The notes beneath the pieces are model-generated. The model made no database searches. It was not told the DNA's origin and saw only the letters and a program-made list of their open reading frames with translations. A DNA stretch of 42,199 nt from DATBHZ01 sp036557185 (GTDB lineage Bacteria > Actinomycetota > Acidimicrobiia > IMCC26256 > JAENVU01). Within the stretch, counting starts at the first letter, position 1, and every line of letters begins with the position of its first letter. A program made the translations under genes and the position numbers. This document shows, one piece after another, positions 40,058-42,199 of this stretch. The stretch covers positions 1-42,199 of the forward strand of contig DATBHZ010000087.1 of assembly GCA_036557185.1 (NCBI GenBank), in the 5' to 3' direction.

Positions 40058-41146
40058 TCAGGTGCCGCGCGTGCGCGGCGTCTGTCCGGCTCGCGGGCTC
40101 TGCTGCTGTTCGAGGCGCTCGGCACGCGTGAGGTCGACCTCCCGCGGACGCTCCGCAGGGCGCTCGCGCTCGCGCGGCGCGATCCTCGAGCGCATCCGGA
40201 GCTTCGGTCCGAGCCACATGTAGTGGGAGAAGACCGCACCGAGGAAGAGCGCGGGGAAGAGCAGCATCAGCGGGTACCACGAGTCGCCGGGGAAGCGCTC
40301 CGAGAAGCCGACGTAGCGCGCGACGTACATGACGATCACGCCGTGGACGAGGACGATCATCCAGCGAAGCACGCCTCGGCCCATGTTGTCCGAGAAGCCC
40401 TTGCGGCGCGGGGTGCCCACGATTCGTCCGAACGGCTCGAGGATGAGGAGTCCGAAGAGCGCGAACAGCAGCCAGACTTGAAGGGGTCGTGCCGGGCCCT
40501 CGAATGCGATCACCCAGAGGAACAGCCCGGCCGCGGCGGCAGAGCCGCCGTCGCCCAGGCGGCCGATCCGCAGCGGCCATCCGAGCAGCACGAGCGGGAT
40601 CGCGGCCCCCAGCAGGACACGGATGAGCTCGGTGTCCGCGAGGTTGACGTACATCCCGACCAGGGAGATCGCCCAGAGCCAGGGTGAGATCCCGAGGCGG
40701 GTCGTCCGCTCGTCGAAGTCGCCGATCAGCACACTGCCGAAGATGGTGCCCAGGAAGATGAACCACGGGGTCCAGCCGGCGCGGTTGAGGTTGGCCGACC
40801 AGGCGACCAAGGCGGCGCCCGGCACGGCCGCGATCAGCGACGGCAGGTAGGGGAACTCGCGGGCGGCCTTCGGGAAGTTGGCAGCCGCGAGCTCTCCACC
40901 GGCGAACAGGAGGATGAGGCCGATCGGCAAGGCCCACGGAACCCTGACGACCTTCGGGAGCCAGAACGATCCCGAGAGCGCGACGAGCGACGCGAGCACC
41001 CAGAGCGGTCCGACGACTCCGGGGACCCTCCGCCCGCGAGCGCGCAGCTCATTGGCGAAGATTGCCCCGATGATGAGCGCGACGAGCCCGACGAGCAGCC
41101 CGGTCTGAAACTGCTGAAAGCCCAACAGATCGAGCAAAGGTTGCAT
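40058..41146 (-). CDS. Polytopic membrane protein of unknown function
   Basis: The 362-residue protein starts at an ATG behind a G-rich RBS. It has about ten hydrophobic helices (for example VALIIGAIFA, LPIGLILLFAG, ISPWLWAISLVGMYVNL, VWLLFALFGLLIL and ALFLGAVFSHYMW) and a charged, Arg/Glu-rich C-terminal tail of about 50 residues facing the cytoplasm. No catalytic motif or transport family was recognised. Being between a Wzz-like gene and a DegT gene suggests a link to the glycan pathway, but this is only context. It is divergent from the aminotransferase. Confidence 0.7.
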   Translation of the reverse strand: MQPLLDLLGFQQFQTGLLVGLVALIIGAIFANELRARGRRVPGVVGPLWVLASLVALSGSFWLPKVVRVPWALPIGLILLFAGGELAAANFPKAAREFPYLPSLIAAVPGAALVAWSANLNRAGWTPWFIFLGTIFGSVLIGDFDERTTRLGISPWLWAISLVGMYVNLADTELIRVLLGAAIPLVLLGWPLRIGRLGDGGSAAAAGLFLWVIAFEGPARPLQVWLLFALFGLLILEPFGRIVGTPRRKGFSDNMGRGVLRWMIVLVHGVIVMYVARYVGFSERFPGDSWYPLMLLFPALFLGAVFSHYMWLGPKLRMRSRIAPRERERPAERPREVDLTRAERLEQQQSPRAGQTPRTRGT

Positions 41147-41162
41147 GCCCGCCCCCCGGTTT

Positions 41163-41187
41163 CTGCCGCCCTTGTGGGCAGTTTTTT
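41163..41187 (+). terminator. Hairpin followed by six T, terminator or attenuator
   Basis: On the plus strand a hairpin (GCCC-TTGT-GGGC at 41168-41179, or CTGCC/GGCAG) is followed by six T (41182-41187), the only clear intrinsic-terminator shape seen. It sits between divergent genes, so it would either stop plus-strand transcripts from the left or act as an attenuator. On the minus strand the same T-run reads TAAAAA, a possible -10 for the membrane-protein gene. Confidence 0.4.
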
Positions 41188-41258
41188 ACCACGCGACGGC
41201 CTTCGGCGACCACCGAGCCGCGTCTACCATCGTCGCCTCACGAGGGGAGAGAGGGGAC

Positions 41259-42199
41259 GTGAGACCGCTGGCATTGCTCGGAGGAGCGCCCGCATTTCCT
41301 GACGGACTGCCCTTTGCCCGCCCGCCCGCGCCCCCGCTCGACCGCGTGGTGGAGCGGCTCGCACCGTCGTATGAGCGAGGGATGCTCACGAACGGCCCTC
41401 TCGTGAGGGAGTTGGAGCAGACCATGGCCGAGCGGCTCGGCGTCCGCCACGTCGTGGCCGTGTCGGGATGCACCTCGGGGCTGATGCTCGCGATCCGCGC
41501 GCTGGAGCCCGCCGGCCCGGTCCTGCTCCCGAGCTTCACGTTCTCCGCCTCGGCGCATGCAGTCGCATGGAACGGCCTGGACCGCCGGTTCGCAGAGTGC
41601 TCGGCCGATTCCTTCCAGCTCGACCTGCGCGACGCGACCGAGCGGCTCGAAGGCGTCGGCGCGGTGATGGCGACACACGTCTTCGGCGCGCCGTGTGCGC
41701 CGCGCGCCGTCGAGGAGCTGGGTGCCCGCGCCGGCGTACCGGTGATCTTCGACGCGGCACACGCGCTCGGAGCGCTCCACCACGGTGTGCCCGTCGGGGG
41801 TTTCGGCGACGCCGAGGTCTTCAGCATGAGCCCGACGAAGCCGGTGGTCGCGGGTGAGGGTGGACTCGTGGCGACCAACCGTGACGACGTCGCGCAGGCG
41901 GTCCGCATGGGCCGCGACTACGGCAACCCGGGCGACTACGACACGCGTTTCGTAGGGCTCAACGCGCGTCTCTCGGAGCTGCACGCCGCGGTCGCGCTGG
42001 AGTCCGTCGCCGAGCTCGACGAGCACCTCGCCGTGCGCAGCGCGCTCGCACACCGGTACTCCGACGGGCTGCGCGACGTCGCTGGCATCTTCTTCCAGAC
42101 CTTCGATGCGGCCGACCGGCACACGTGGAAGGACCTCACCGTCCGCGTCGATCCGGCGCACTTCGGATGCAGCCGCGACGTCCTCGTGCGCGCCCTGCA
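41259..42199 (+). CDS. DegT/DnrJ/EryC1-type sugar aminotransferase, partial
   Basis: The gene starts at a GTG behind GAGGGGAGA and runs past the window edge, giving 313 visible residues of an expected ~370-400. It belongs to the PLP-dependent sugar aminotransferases. The PLP phosphate-binding region is VSGCTSGL; Asp165 in FDAAHALG pairs with the ring nitrogen; Lys194 in SPTKPVVAGEGG is the Schiff-base lysine. It transfers an amino group to a keto-sugar nucleotide to make amino sugars for the glycan. The opening GGAPAF fits the family's common N-terminus. A TACCAT hexamer at 41225-41230 may be its -10. Confidence 0.9.
   Translation, partial: MRPLALLGGAPAFPDGLPFARPPAPPLDRVVERLAPSYERGMLTNGPLVRELEQTMAERLGVRHVVAVSGCTSGLMLAIRALEPAGPVLLPSFTFSASAHAVAWNGLDRRFAECSADSFQLDLRDATERLEGVGAVMATHVFGAPCAPRAVEELGARAGVPVIFDAAHALGALHHGVPVGGFGDAEVFSMSPTKPVVAGEGGLVATNRDDVAQAVRMGRDYGNPGDYDTRFVGLNARLSELHAAVALESVAELDEHLAVRSALAHRYSDGLRDVAGIFFQTFDAADRHTWKDLTVRVDPAHFGCSRDVLVRAL

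Noticed and set aside
1..42199. tRNA, rRNA, insertion sequences, integrases or CRISPR arrays
   Set aside because: No matching sequence patterns or proteins were seen on either strand.

Overview
The window reads as a high-GC actinobacterial chromosome segment, most likely from the class Acidimicrobiia. This placement is an inference. It rests on the very high GC with GC-rich third codon positions, frequent GTG/TTG starts, a Tat-exported protein with long poly-threonine stretches of a type familiar from Acidimicrobiia, and a tyrosine-autokinase fused to a Wzz-type domain. No rRNA, tRNA, transposase, integrase or CRISPR array was seen.

Layout. (1) 1-2574: two minus-strand genes for exported proteins, a Sec-secreted protein of unknown function and an LppX/LprG-like lipoprotein. 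(2) 2716-4845: a Tat-signal, threonine-rich surface protein followed by a nucleotide-sugar dehydrogenase of the UDP-GlcNAc/UDP-ManNAc type. (3) 4874-5095: a small two-helix membrane protein. (4) 5185-12213: a compact six-gene minus-strand operon with mostly overlapping start and stop codons. In transcription order it encodes a Wzz/BY-kinase fusion, a PqqD-like protein, a DxD nucleotidyltransferase, a Wzy/EpsG-like membrane protein, an HprK-like kinase, and a PqqD domain fused to what looks like a P-loop-less HprK pseudokinase. Its leader carries several perfect inverted repeats. (5) 12569-19424: a plus-strand run with a GT39-like membrane glycosyltransferase, a GT2 enzyme, a methyltransferase, a Wzm/Wzt ABC exporter and a GT4 enzyme. 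(6) 19417-34062: a checkerboard of short transcription units on both strands, rich in glycosyltransferases (GT2, GT4), P-loop sulfotransferase-like proteins and one metallo-beta-lactamase-fold hydrolase, with several clear paralogue families. (7) 34151-38586: a plus-strand operon with a sulfotransferase, a polysaccharide deacetylase, a GT4 enzyme, a GNAT acetyltransferase and a WecA/MraY-type initiating phosphoglycosyltransferase. (8) 38842-42199: a Wzz-like protein without a kinase domain, a convergent polytopic membrane protein, and a DegT/DnrJ aminotransferase cut by the window end.

How it fits together (inference). This is a surface or extracellular polysaccharide locus. The WecA-like enzyme would start the glycan on a lipid carrier. 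The dehydrogenase and aminotransferase would supply uronic and amino sugars, and the glycosyltransferases would extend the chain. The deacetylase, GNAT, methyltransferase and up to seven sulfotransferase-like enzymes would decorate it. Wzm/Wzt would export it, and the Wzz/BY-kinase, second Wzz and candidate polymerase suggest length control or a second, Wzy-type assembly route. The most unusual parts are the HprK/pseudo-HprK/PqqD/nucleotidyltransferase module built into the BY-kinase operon and the large set of sulfotransferase-like genes.
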